Shown: piece after piece, positions 1-5,249 of the stretch
Position numbering within the stretch: position 1 is the first letter of the stretch
Layout: each line of letters opens with the position of its first letter
Source of the DNA: UBA8950 sp034411635
GTDB lineage: Bacteria > Chloroflexota > Anaerolineae > Anaerolineales > Villigracilaceae
DNA: 12,637 nucleotides
NCBI GenBank assembly: GCA_034411635.1
Contig: DAOUML010000166.1
Location: 1 to 12,637 of the forward strand
Direction of reading: 5' to 3'
Notes under the pieces: generated by a model
What the model was told of the DNA's origin: nothing
The model's input: only the letters and a program-made list of their open reading frames with translations
Databases searched by the model: none
Position numbers and translations under genes: made by a program

Positions 1-113
1 AACTGGCCGCCCTGGAACAGGAGAGCGGATTTCAGGTCGTTGAAACGTTCTATTCAGATGGCGAGAATGGCAGGTTGGGGATGTATCAGGTTTGGGGGAA
101 GATTACAGAGTAA
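1..113 (+). CDS. C-terminal end of a gene cut by the window edge; possibly a SAM-dependent methyltransferase
   Basis: An open frame enters from the left edge (reading from base 3) and stops at TAA 111-113. The 36 visible residues include GFQVVETFYSDGE and end YQVWGKITE. A glycine-phenylalanine turn followed by a beta strand and a final strand ending in a basic residue is typical of the last two strands of class I SAM-dependent methyltransferases. The SAM-binding motifs would lie outside the window, so this identity is a guess. The good codon structure and the location right at the edge make a real gene end likely. No terminator hairpin is visible after the stop. Bases 114-239 hold no gene I can support. 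Confidence 0.4.
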   Translation, partial: LAALEQESGFQVVETFYSDGENGRLGMYQVWGKITE

Positions 114-239
114 GACGAAAACCTGACCGTTTCAGCACCGGTATCGGAATTCTGGGTCTGGTTTATCCAATTTTGGCAGGATGTGCTGATTTTCTCCTTC
201 CTGGTGAGGGTAAAGCGGAATAAAGGAACGTCAAATGAT

Positions 240-368
240 GTAAAATCGTAACTGCCTACGAACTGATATTCGTAGGGCGACATTTATGTCGCCTAAAAGC
301 AAACCATCACTGTCTTACTCCTAAACGCGACTTGAAAGTCGCGCTACGGTAGGCAGTTACGTAAAATC
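240..368. mobile_element. MITE-like element (248-360) with flanking 8-bp target-site duplication
   Basis: The element runs 248-360 (113 bp). Its ends are perfect 12-bp inverted repeats, GTAACTGCCTAC at 248-259 and GTAGGCAGTTAC at 349-360. It is bracketed by a perfect 8-bp direct repeat GTAAAATC at 240-247 and 361-368, the expected footprint of a transposase-mediated insertion. It has no coding capacity. The interior is almost all hairpin: CCTACGAA 255-262 with TTCGTAGG 269-276; GGCGACAT 276-283 with ATGTCGCC 286-293 (2-nt loop); CGCGACTT 326-333 with AAGTCGCG 336-343 (2-nt loop). It would have to be moved in trans by a transposase encoded elsewhere; the family is not identifiable here. Its right end lies 56 nt before the HNH gene, so it could affect that gene's transcription. 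Confidence 0.75.
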
Positions 369-416
369 AAAAAAATAAACGGACAATATCACAGCCGATT
401 ATTTAAGAGAAAATTT

Positions 417-1076
417 ATGACACAAAAAAAGTGGTCTCGCGATGAGTTGATTCTTGCGTTTAATCTTTATTGTAAAACTCCATTTGGGAGAATTCATACC
501 CGTAATCCTGAAATTATAGATCTGGCAGAAAAAATTGGACGTACATCTTCGGCTGTTTCATGGAAATTGGCAAACTTTGCCAGTCTTGATCCGGCCTTGA
601 AAGAACGGCAAATTGTAGGAGCAACCCATGCCAGTAAGTTGGATGCAGAGATTTGGGTAGAATTTAACCAAAATTGGGAACTATTGGGATATGAGAGTGA
701 GAAGCTTTTTGCCATTACCATGGGAAAGCCAATCGAGTTTGATTCGGAAACTGATTTTTCGGATTTACCCGATGGAAAAGAGAAAGAAACATTAATCAGA
801 ACACGTGTCAACCAAGGTTTCTTCAGAAAAGCAGTTCTTGCGGCTTATGATTTTCGATGTTGCATAACAGGTTTAAACTTGCCCGAATTATTAAACGCAA
901 GCCACATTATTCCATGGTCAATAGATGTTCAGAATCGTTTAAACCCTAAAAATGGTCTGTGCTTAAATGCAATTCTTGACCGCGCTTTTGACCGAGGTTT
1001 GATGACCATAACCACATCTTTTCGAGTCAAAATTTCTCCCACTATCAAAAATACTCTTTCAGACACAGCAATTTAA
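417..1076 (+). CDS. HNH endonuclease (HNH_2-type), truncated by an in-frame stop
   Basis: The 219-aa product resembles stand-alone HNH nucleases of the HNH_2 type, often annotated as putative restriction endonucleases. The first ~85 residues look like a small helical DNA-binding region (RDELILAF, GRTSSAVSWKLANF). The nuclease core is at about 146-195: RCCITG (Cys148/149), NASHIIPWS (His163, the probable general base), NPKNG (Asn179) and DRAFDRGL. These are the beta-beta-alpha-metal elements, so the catalytic core is present. The frame stops at TAA 1074-1076, but in-frame sequence resembling the family's C-terminus continues to 1181, so the last ~34 residues are lost. The gene is visibly more AT-rich than its neighbours and lies between a MITE and hairpin repeats, which suggests horizontal transfer. 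The start is the first ATG, with a weak AAGAGA-type ribosome site. Its role could be defence or a mobile-element remnant; no partner methylase is visible. Confidence 0.8.
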   Translation: MTQKKWSRDELILAFNLYCKTPFGRIHTRNPEIIDLAEKIGRTSSAVSWKLANFASLDPALKERQIVGATHASKLDAEIWVEFNQNWELLGYESEKLFAITMGKPIEFDSETDFSDLPDGKEKETLIRTRVNQGFFRKAVLAAYDFRCCITGLNLPELLNASHIIPWSIDVQNRLNPKNGLCLNAILDRAFDRGLMTITTSFRVKISPTIKNTLSDTAI

Positions 1077-1181
1077 GAATTGTTGATTCGCTATGATGAC
1101 TTACCTATTCAGTTGCCAACACGCTTTAAGCCAAGTTCTGAGTTTTTAAATTATCACAATAATCACATTTTCAGGGTATAA
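1077..1181 (+). pseudogene. Detached in-frame C-terminal tail of the HNH endonuclease
   Basis: Directly after TAA 1074-1076 the same reading frame stays open for 34 codons to TAA 1179-1181. It reads ELLIRYDDLPIQLP, then a segment ending FLNYHNNHIFRV. The closing F-L-x-Y-H-x-x-x-I-F pattern is what intact HNH_2-type nucleases carry at their C-terminus. This is therefore the original end of the gene, separated by one nonsense codon (for example CAA or AAA changed to TAA). Uncorrected, the intact protein would be about 254 aa. A sequencing error or suppression of the stop are the alternatives. The assignment rests on frame continuity and my memory of the family pattern. Confidence 0.65.
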
Positions 1182-1219
1182 ACGATGCAATCTATTCGTT
1201 TCAATTACTCTGTGGGAAC

Positions 1220-1309
1220 GTCGGGGCTATTCTCACAAAGCCGCCGCTGGCGGCTAGCCCGCTTCAGCGGGCATCGTAACAATAGCCCGGTGGTTCACCA
1301 CCGGGCGGG
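1220..1309. repeat. Multi-hairpin palindromic repeat, copy A (90 bp)
   Basis: This is the first of two 90-bp copies that differ at only four positions (offset 213 bp). It folds as GGGCTATT 1224-1231 with AATAGCCC 1281-1288, enclosing two hairpins: AGCCGCC 1239-1245 with GGCGGCT 1249-1255, and GCCCGC 1257-1262 with GCGGGC 1267-1272 (ttca loop). A third hairpin follows, CCCGGTGG 1286-1293 with CCACCGGG 1298-1305 (ttca loop). The outer stem and the third hairpin share CCC 1286-1288, so they compete at that point. It is non-coding. It resembles REP/BIME-type intergenic repeats, but I cannot name a family. Confidence 0.8.
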
Positions 1310-1342
1310 CCGCCGGGGTCGGGAAACCCCGCTTCGAGCGGC
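1309..1342. repeat. Nested GC-rich hairpin between the two 90-bp repeats
   Basis: GCCGC 1309-1313 pairs with GCGGC 1338-1342, and inside it CGGGGT 1314-1319 pairs with ACCCCG 1326-1331; cttcga is left as a bulge. It directly abuts copy A. The following stretch 1343-1417 shows no gene or clear element. Confidence 0.5.
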
Positions 1343-1417
1343 AAAACCTGTGGGGTGTTAGCAAGTCCGCCTGCAAAAATTCTCCGTTTCACCGGCTTCA
1401 TCCTCCTTTCGGCCCCG

Positions 1418-1439
1418 CCCCGGACATAAAATGTCGGGG
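1418..1439. repeat. Hairpin leading into repeat copy B
   Basis: CCCC 1418-1421 and GACAT 1423-1427 pair with ATGTC 1431-1435 and GGGG 1436-1439, with one bulged G (1422) and an AAA loop. The right arm is the first seven bases of repeat copy B. Copy A has no such left arm, so either copy A has lost it or copy B acquired it. No T-run follows, so it is not an obvious intrinsic terminator. Confidence 0.5.
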
Positions 1440-1522
1440 CTATTCTTACAAAGCCGCCGCTGGCGGCTGGCCCGCTTCAGCGGGCATCGTAACAATAGCC
1501 CGGCGGTTCACCGCCGGGCGGG
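1433..1522. repeat. Multi-hairpin palindromic repeat, copy B (90 bp)
   Basis: This is the second copy of the 90-bp element at 1220-1309. The differences are 1234 C to 1447 T, 1256 A to 1469 G, 1291 T to 1504 C and 1300 A to 1513 G. The last two are the two sides of one base pair in the third hairpin: CCCGGTGG/CCACCGGG has become CCCGGCGG/CCGCCGGG, so pairing is kept. Copy B runs directly into the 8-bp tandem repeat that starts at 1518. A partial, wobble-paired version of the third hairpin recurs at 1576-1591 (CGGTGG-ttca-CCGCCG). Confidence 0.8.
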
Positions 1523-1580
1523 TCTGCGGGTCTGCGGGTCTGCGGGTCTGCGGGTCGCCGGGCGGGTCGGCGGGTCGGTG
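1518..1580. repeat. Tandem repeat, unit GCGGGTCT, decaying into GCGGGTCG variants
   Basis: Four perfect 8-bp units occupy 1518-1549, followed by a partial unit (1550-1556) and degenerate GCGGGTC-type units to about 1580. The first unit coincides with the end of repeat copy B, whose own last bases (GGGCGGGTC) could have seeded the expansion by replication slippage. There are no spacers, so it is not a CRISPR. The 8-bp period is not a multiple of three, and chance open frames through it are artefacts. Confidence 0.8.
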
Positions 1581-1625
1581 GTTCACCGCCGGGCAGGACA
1601 GCGAGCCAGGACATGGAAATCGCCC

Positions 1626-1656
1626 TTGACTCTCCAGCCAGGGGAGGGTGTATAAC
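1626..1656 (+). promoter_or_regulatory. Putative sigma70-type promoter of the transglutaminase-like gene
   Basis: TTGACT at 1626-1631 and TATAAC at 1651-1656 are separated by 19 bp. If used, transcription would start near 1663, immediately before the AGGAGG ribosome site at 1664-1669, giving a very short leader. The 19-bp spacer is longer than ideal. It lies just downstream of the repeat cluster. Confidence 0.4.
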
Positions 1657-1674
1657 TGCATTCAGGAGGCACCA

Positions 1675-2547
1675 ATGACCGATTTCACATTCTTCACCAG
1701 CCAGGGACGCATCAGCCAGCCCGGCGCATATACTCACCTGTTTGACAACCTGCCGACCGACATTGCCGGCCTGTGTAAAATTGTGCAGGGAACCACCATT
1801 CACATCTTCTGGGCTGAACGCTATGGCCTGAAACTGACCCCCGAACGCGAAGCCGAAGTCCAACTGCGGACGATGGAGAAGCGACTGGCCCGCGCGCTGG
1901 AACTCGACCCGCGCCCGCTGACCGAAGTCCGCCCGCTGGACAAAAAACTGGTCGGCAACTGTCGCGACCACACCCTGCTGCTGGTCGCCATGCTGCGCCA
2001 CCAGGGAGTCCCGGCTCGCGCCCGCTGTGGGTTCGGCGTGTACTTTCTGCCTAATCACTACGAAGACCACTGGGTGGCCGAATACTGGAACCAGACCGAA
2101 GGGCGCTGGGTGCTGGTCGATGCCCAACTCGACGAACTCCAATGTAACGCAATGAACATCCCCTTTAACCCGCTGGACGTGCCGCGCGACCAGTTCATCG
2201 TCGGTGGGCTGGCCTGGCAGATGTGTCGCAGCGGAGCCGCCGACCCCGATTCCTTCGGCATCTTCGACATGCACGGCCTGGACTTTGTGCGCGCCGATTT
2301 GATCCTCGACGTGGCCGCGCTCAACAAAGTCGAACTGCTGCCCTGGGATTGCTGGGGACTTATCCTGCACCCCAGCCTCGACGACCCATCCGACCTGGCC
2401 CTGCTCGACCATCTGGCCGAACTGACCCGCGGCGACGTGCCTGATTTCGCGCAAGTACGCCAACTGTACGAATCCGACCCACGCTTGCGGGTTGAAGCAG
2501 AAATTCAAAGTTACATCGATGGCGGGTTGCAAACCGTCAGAATCTAA
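1675..2547 (+). CDS. Transglutaminase-like (Cys-His-Asp) domain protein
   Basis: The 290-aa protein is probably cytoplasmic, with no signal peptide or membrane segment. A transglutaminase-core fold lies at about 90-155 with the triad in order: Cys96 in GNCRDHTLLLVAMLRHQGVP, His132 in YEDHWVAEYW and Asp149 in RWVLVDAQ. In this fold the cysteine attacks an amide or peptide bond; bacterial members are mostly proteases or amidases of unknown substrate rather than true cross-linking enzymes. The C-terminal ~130 residues (about 160-290) match nothing I know but look helical and acidic. The start is ATG 1675, chosen over an in-frame ATG at 1648 because a perfect AGGAGG lies at 1664-1669, 5 nt upstream of it. 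The gene is monocistronic, with its own promoter and a terminator right after the stop. The triad is complete, so activity is likely; the substrate cannot be inferred from the neighbours. Confidence 0.85.
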   Translation: MTDFTFFTSQGRISQPGAYTHLFDNLPTDIAGLCKIVQGTTIHIFWAERYGLKLTPEREAEVQLRTMEKRLARALELDPRPLTEVRPLDKKLVGNCRDHTLLLVAMLRHQGVPARARCGFGVYFLPNHYEDHWVAEYWNQTEGRWVLVDAQLDELQCNAMNIPFNPLDVPRDQFIVGGLAWQMCRSGAADPDSFGIFDMHGLDFVRADLILDVAALNKVELLPWDCWGLILHPSLDDPSDLALLDHLAELTRGDVPDFAQVRQLYESDPRLRVEAEIQSYIDGGLQTVRI

Positions 2548-2553
2548 TGGCAG

Positions 2554-2578
2554 GGCCGGTGAGAGCCGGCCTTTTTTT
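2554..2578 (+). terminator. Rho-independent terminator of the transglutaminase-like gene
   Basis: GGCCGG at 2554-2559 pairs with CCGGCC at 2566-2571 around a T-GAGA-G loop region (a T.G wobble may close the loop), followed by seven T at 2572-2578. It lies 6 nt after the stop codon at 2547. Confidence 0.9.
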
Positions 2579-2655
2579 ATTGATGGCACATTGGCTCTTC
2601 CTGTCTAATATCAGAGAACCGGCACATTCACGCCAGGCGGGGTTCGGGTTCGGGG

Positions 2656-2661
2656 TATAAT
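2656..2661 (+). promoter_or_regulatory. -10 box (TATAAT) of the 2695-5249 operon
   Basis: A perfect TATAAT sits 33 nt before the ATG of the 98-aa gene, in the gap after the preceding terminator. No convincing -35 hexamer is found at 16-18 bp; TTCACG at 2627-2632 is 23 bp away. The start point would be near 2668. Confidence 0.45.
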
Positions 2662-2694
2662 CTGAATATTAAACCCTGACCGGAGTTCCCCGCC

Positions 2695-2991
2695 ATGCCC
2701 CCTGCCCAATTCGACATCGTCATCACAACCGTCCGCTACGCGCCAGATGGCAAAATTGAAATGGCGCGCGCCTTTGAACGGCGCGGCGCGGCTTTCTCAG
2801 ATCATGTTCTGCTCTCGCGCCAGGCTTTACTCGAAAAAATCAAAGCCGGCAAACGCTGCGTTACCGGCAAGCGCAAAGAATTTTTCGGCGGCGTGTTCGA
2901 GGTCGAAAACACCGTTCAATTGAATGGCGATTTCATCACCACCGACCCGGCTGCCCGGCAAGATACCCTCGCCAATGTCCCCATTTTTTAG
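2695..2991 (+). CDS. Small conserved-looking protein of unknown function (98 aa)
   Basis: I do not recognise this protein. It is 98 aa, soluble and basic in the middle (LLEKIKAGKRCVTGKRKEFF), with alternating strand-like segments (FDIVITTVRYA, VFEVENTVQL, DFITTD). That would suit a small beta-rich domain, perhaps with one helix. No catalytic motif, signal peptide or membrane segment is evident. The ATG at 2695 follows GGAG (2682-2685) with 9-nt spacing. It is the first gene after the TATAAT at 2656 and ends 30 nt before the NERD-like gene, so the two are probably co-transcribed. Codon use resembles that of the downstream genes. Coding status is likely; function is unknown. Confidence 0.7.
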   Translation: MPPAQFDIVITTVRYAPDGKIEMARAFERRGAAFSDHVLLSRQALLEKIKAGKRCVTGKRKEFFGGVFEVENTVQLNGDFITTDPAARQDTLANVPIF

Positions 2992-3021
2992 TGGGCGTGT
3001 TTCATACAGGCAGAACCGAAC

Positions 3022-3900
3022 ATGAAAATTATCGACAAAACCCCCTTTCGTCAGCCAGATGGCTCAATCAAATTTTCAGACCGGCTAAAAGCCAGCCTGA
3101 AATACGGCTTGCCCTGGTATGATCGCATCCAGGCGCAGGATAAAATCGTCCCCATGTTGGAAAAACACCTCGGGCGCAGTTTTATCCTGTTAAGAAACGT
3201 CACCCTGGCCGGAACCGACATTGAACTGCCGATGATCTTAATTGGCCCCCCGGCGGTGCTGGTTGTCAATGTCATTACCGAAAAGGGAATTTTCCGCGCC
3301 CAGGAAGATGAATGGGGCAAAATCACCGGCAACCAATCGGTGCCGGCCAAAATAAACCATCTGATTCGCACCCAGCGCATGGGCAAAGTGCTGCAAGTCT
3401 TTTTGAACAAGGCCGGCGTTTCTGGCGTTACGGTTGAGTCGTTACTCCTTTCGGCCAACCCCGGCACCCATGTTGAATCAGTGCGCCCGATTGTGCGCGT
3501 GGTTATGAGCGACGCCCTCGACCGTTTTGCCGCCTCGCTCTCGCAAACCAAAGGCAGCCTCGAGCCGGAAATTTGCGCCGGTATTGCCCAGGTGATTCTT
3601 ACCGGCAGCACAGATGGAAAACCAGTTGAAATGCAAGAGAGCGAAAGCGCGCCGGAAGAAAAAACAGCCGCCCCGCAAGAAAATCAATTCTTCTTTCAAG
3701 ATGATTCTGAAGAAAAAGCCAAACCGAGCGAGCAAGCCGCCCCGGCCCAAAGCGAGCCTAAAAAACCAGCCCGCAAGAAAAAAATCCGCATTCTTGGCCT
3801 AACCCTGGCCCAAATTGGAATTCTGGCCGGCATTTTACTGCTCTGGTTGTGCATTATTATCGCTTTTATTGCCTACGCTACCGCCCAACTCAATGTCTAG
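3022..3900 (+). CDS. NERD-like (nuclease-related) domain protein with C-terminal membrane anchor
   Basis: The 292-aa product has three parts. Residues ~36-195 resemble the NERD (nuclease-related) fold: a helix (KIVPMLEKHL), a strand with Asp66 (TLAGTDIELP), then LIGPPAVLVVNVITEKGIF, which matches the NERD core pattern of G-P-P-hydrophobic strand followed by a basic turn. NERD proteins normally carry an acidic residue and a lysine (E/D-x-K) after GPPG; here the positions read N83-V-I, so catalysis is doubtful. Residues ~200-255 form a charged, Glu/Lys/Pro-rich linker ending in a basic patch (KKPARKKKIR). Residues ~262-287 are one hydrophobic helix, so the domain is probably held on the cytoplasmic face of the membrane by a C-terminal tail anchor. 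The last 8 nt overlap the glycosyltransferase start. No strong ribosome site is seen. The NERD assignment is by pattern only. Confidence 0.65.
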   Translation: MKIIDKTPFRQPDGSIKFSDRLKASLKYGLPWYDRIQAQDKIVPMLEKHLGRSFILLRNVTLAGTDIELPMILIGPPAVLVVNVITEKGIFRAQEDEWGKITGNQSVPAKINHLIRTQRMGKVLQVFLNKAGVSGVTVESLLLSANPGTHVESVRPIVRVVMSDALDRFAASLSQTKGSLEPEICAGIAQVILTGSTDGKPVEMQESESAPEEKTAAPQENQFFFQDDSEEKAKPSEQAAPAQSEPKKPARKKKIRILGLTLAQIGILAGILLLWLCIIIAFIAYATAQLNV

Positions 3901-4612
3901 CCCCTTTTTAAGCATCATCATCCCGGCTCATAACGAAGAAAACCGCCTGCCCGATACTCTGGCGCAGGTGGTTCAATTTCTCGCCTCCCAACCTTACAGC
4001 GCCGAAGCGCTGGTGATAGAAAACGCCAGCCGCGATGCCACCCTCAAAATTGCCCAGGAATTCGCCGTCCAAACCCCGCTCATTCAGGCCATTCATCTTG
4101 ACCAGCCCGGCAAAGGCCGCGCCGTGCAAGCGGGAATGCTGGCCGCTCGCGGCGAATATCGCTTCTTCGCCGATGCCGATCTTTCAATGCCCATCAGCGA
4201 AATTAATCGCTTTTTGCCCCCGGCGGTAAACGCCCCCATCGTCATCGCCTCGCGCGAGGCTCCCGGCGCAATTCGCTACGACGAGCCCGCCTACCGCCAC
4301 ATCACAGGCCGCGTCTTTAATAGCCTGATTCGCGCGCTGGTGTTGCCCGGTTTGCAGGATACCCAGTGCGGCTTCAAAATGTTCCGCGCCGATGTGGCCG
4401 AAACCCTTTTCAAACGCCAAACCCTGATGGGCTGGTCTTTCGATGTGGAGGTGCTTTACATCGCCAAATTGCGCGACCTGCCTATCCTCGAACTGCCCAT
4501 TCCCTGGTACTTCAACCCCGAAAGCAAAGTAAACGTCCTGCGCGATTCCTGGCGCATGTTTCGCGATTTGCTCGTCATCCGCCGCAATGGGCGGCAGGGA
4601 AATTATGCTTGA
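3893..4612 (+). CDS. GT2-family glycosyltransferase, dolichyl-phosphate glucosyltransferase-like
   Basis: The 239-aa product is a GT-A-fold family 2 enzyme of the DPG-synthase group, which transfers a sugar from a nucleotide donor to a polyprenyl-phosphate lipid on the cytoplasmic face. Visible motifs are: start strand LSIIIPAHNEENRLPDTL (6-23); VIENASRDAT (41-50), where an E-N pair stands in for the usual D-D, as in many bacterial relatives; GKGRAVQAGM (73-82); the metal-binding DAD at 94-96 in FADADLS; and the group signature QDTQCGFKMF (155-164) with GWSFDVEVLY (180-189). No C-terminal membrane helices are present, so it is a short soluble or peripheral form. ATG 3893 overlaps the preceding stop by 8 nt (ATGTCTAG), which implies translational coupling; an upstream in-frame ATG at 3815 would lie inside the preceding membrane-anchor sequence and is rejected. 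The acceptor sugar and the downstream pathway are not visible. Confidence 0.88.
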   Translation: MSSPFLSIIIPAHNEENRLPDTLAQVVQFLASQPYSAEALVIENASRDATLKIAQEFAVQTPLIQAIHLDQPGKGRAVQAGMLAARGEYRFFADADLSMPISEINRFLPPAVNAPIVIASREAPGAIRYDEPAYRHITGRVFNSLIRALVLPGLQDTQCGFKMFRADVAETLFKRQTLMGWSFDVEVLYIAKLRDLPILELPIPWYFNPESKVNVLRDSWRMFRDLLVIRRNGRQGNYA

Positions 4613-5249
4613 ACAACCCAGCCTGCGCCTTGAGCAAGCGTTATGGTCGCAAGGATATAAATTTATAGGGGGTATGGACGAAGCGGGACGCGGCGCCTGG
4701 GCCGGCCCCGTCATGGCGGCCCTGGTCATCCTGCCAGCCGATTCCGGAATCGGACTCGGCCTGGGCGGGGTGCGCGATTCGAAAACCATGTCCGCGCCCC
4801 AGCGTGAGCGCGCCGCCGAGAAAATCAAGTCGGTTGCCCTGGCCTGGGCGGTGGGGCAGGCCTCCGCCGCCGAAATAGACGAACTCGGCATTTTGCCAGC
4901 CACCCGCCTGGCTTTTACCCGCGCCATCCAAAATTCGAGCCTGCCGCCTGATTTTTTGTTGCTCGATTACATTCACTGGCCGGGCCTGAAAAACCCACAC
5001 CAGGCGCTGAAAAAAGGTGAGAGCCACTCGTTGAGCATTGCCGCCGCCTCCGTGCTAGCCAAAACCGAACGTGATCGGCGTATGGTCAGCCTCGATGAAC
5101 GGTTTCCCGGCTACAGCCTGGCGCGTCATAAAGGCTATGGAACCCGTATCCACGCCGAGGCGTTGCAACGGCTTGGGGTCAGCGACATCCATCGTCGTTC
5201 TTTTTCCATCCCCGGAAGATTAGAAAACGAAATCGACCAGCACCCCTAA
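4605..5249 (+). CDS. rnhB: Ribonuclease HII
   Basis: The 214-aa RNase HII cleaves the RNA strand of RNA-DNA hybrids and initiates removal of single ribonucleotides misincorporated into DNA. The full catalytic set is visible: Asp25 and Glu26 in GMDEAGRG, Asp121 in LLDYIHW and Asp157 in KTERDRRM. The family landmarks RDSK (57-60), SIAAASVLAK (144-153) and HKGYGT (175-180) are also present. Length is normal. ATG 4605 overlaps the preceding stop by 8 nt (ATGCTTGA) and has AGGGA 4 nt upstream. An in-frame ATG at 4587 would add six residues and cannot be excluded. It is the last gene of the operon that begins at 2695. Its final 30 nt overlap the end of the convergent chrA gene. The link to the glycosyltransferase is probably positional only. 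Confidence 0.95.
   Translation: MLEQPSLRLEQALWSQGYKFIGGMDEAGRGAWAGPVMAALVILPADSGIGLGLGGVRDSKTMSAPQRERAAEKIKSVALAWAVGQASAAEIDELGILPATRLAFTRAIQNSSLPPDFLLLDYIHWPGLKNPHQALKKGESHSLSIAAASVLAKTERDRRMVSLDERFPGYSLARHKGYGTRIHAEALQRLGVSDIHRRSFSIPGRLENEIDQHP

Noticed and set aside
86..283. A 65-aa minus-strand open frame
   Set aside because: It overlaps the end of the left-edge gene and the MITE border, has no ribosome site and no recognisable content.
1518..1580. CRISPR array
   Set aside because: Units are 8 bp and contiguous, with no spacers and no cas gene in the window.
1431..1661. Open frames on both strands through the repeat cluster
   Set aside because: Their translations are low-complexity repeats generated by the 8-bp tandem unit and the hairpins.
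1477..2589. A 370-aa open frame on the minus strand opposite the transglutaminase-like gene
   Set aside because: It is a shadow in GC-rich DNA: the plus strand carries a clear catalytic triad, a strong ribosome site and a terminator, while the minus frame has no recognisable domain and runs into the tandem repeat.
4184..4927. A 247-aa minus-strand open frame across the glycosyltransferase/rnhB junction
   Set aside because: It spans two well-supported plus-strand genes and shows no domain; it is a codon-bias shadow.
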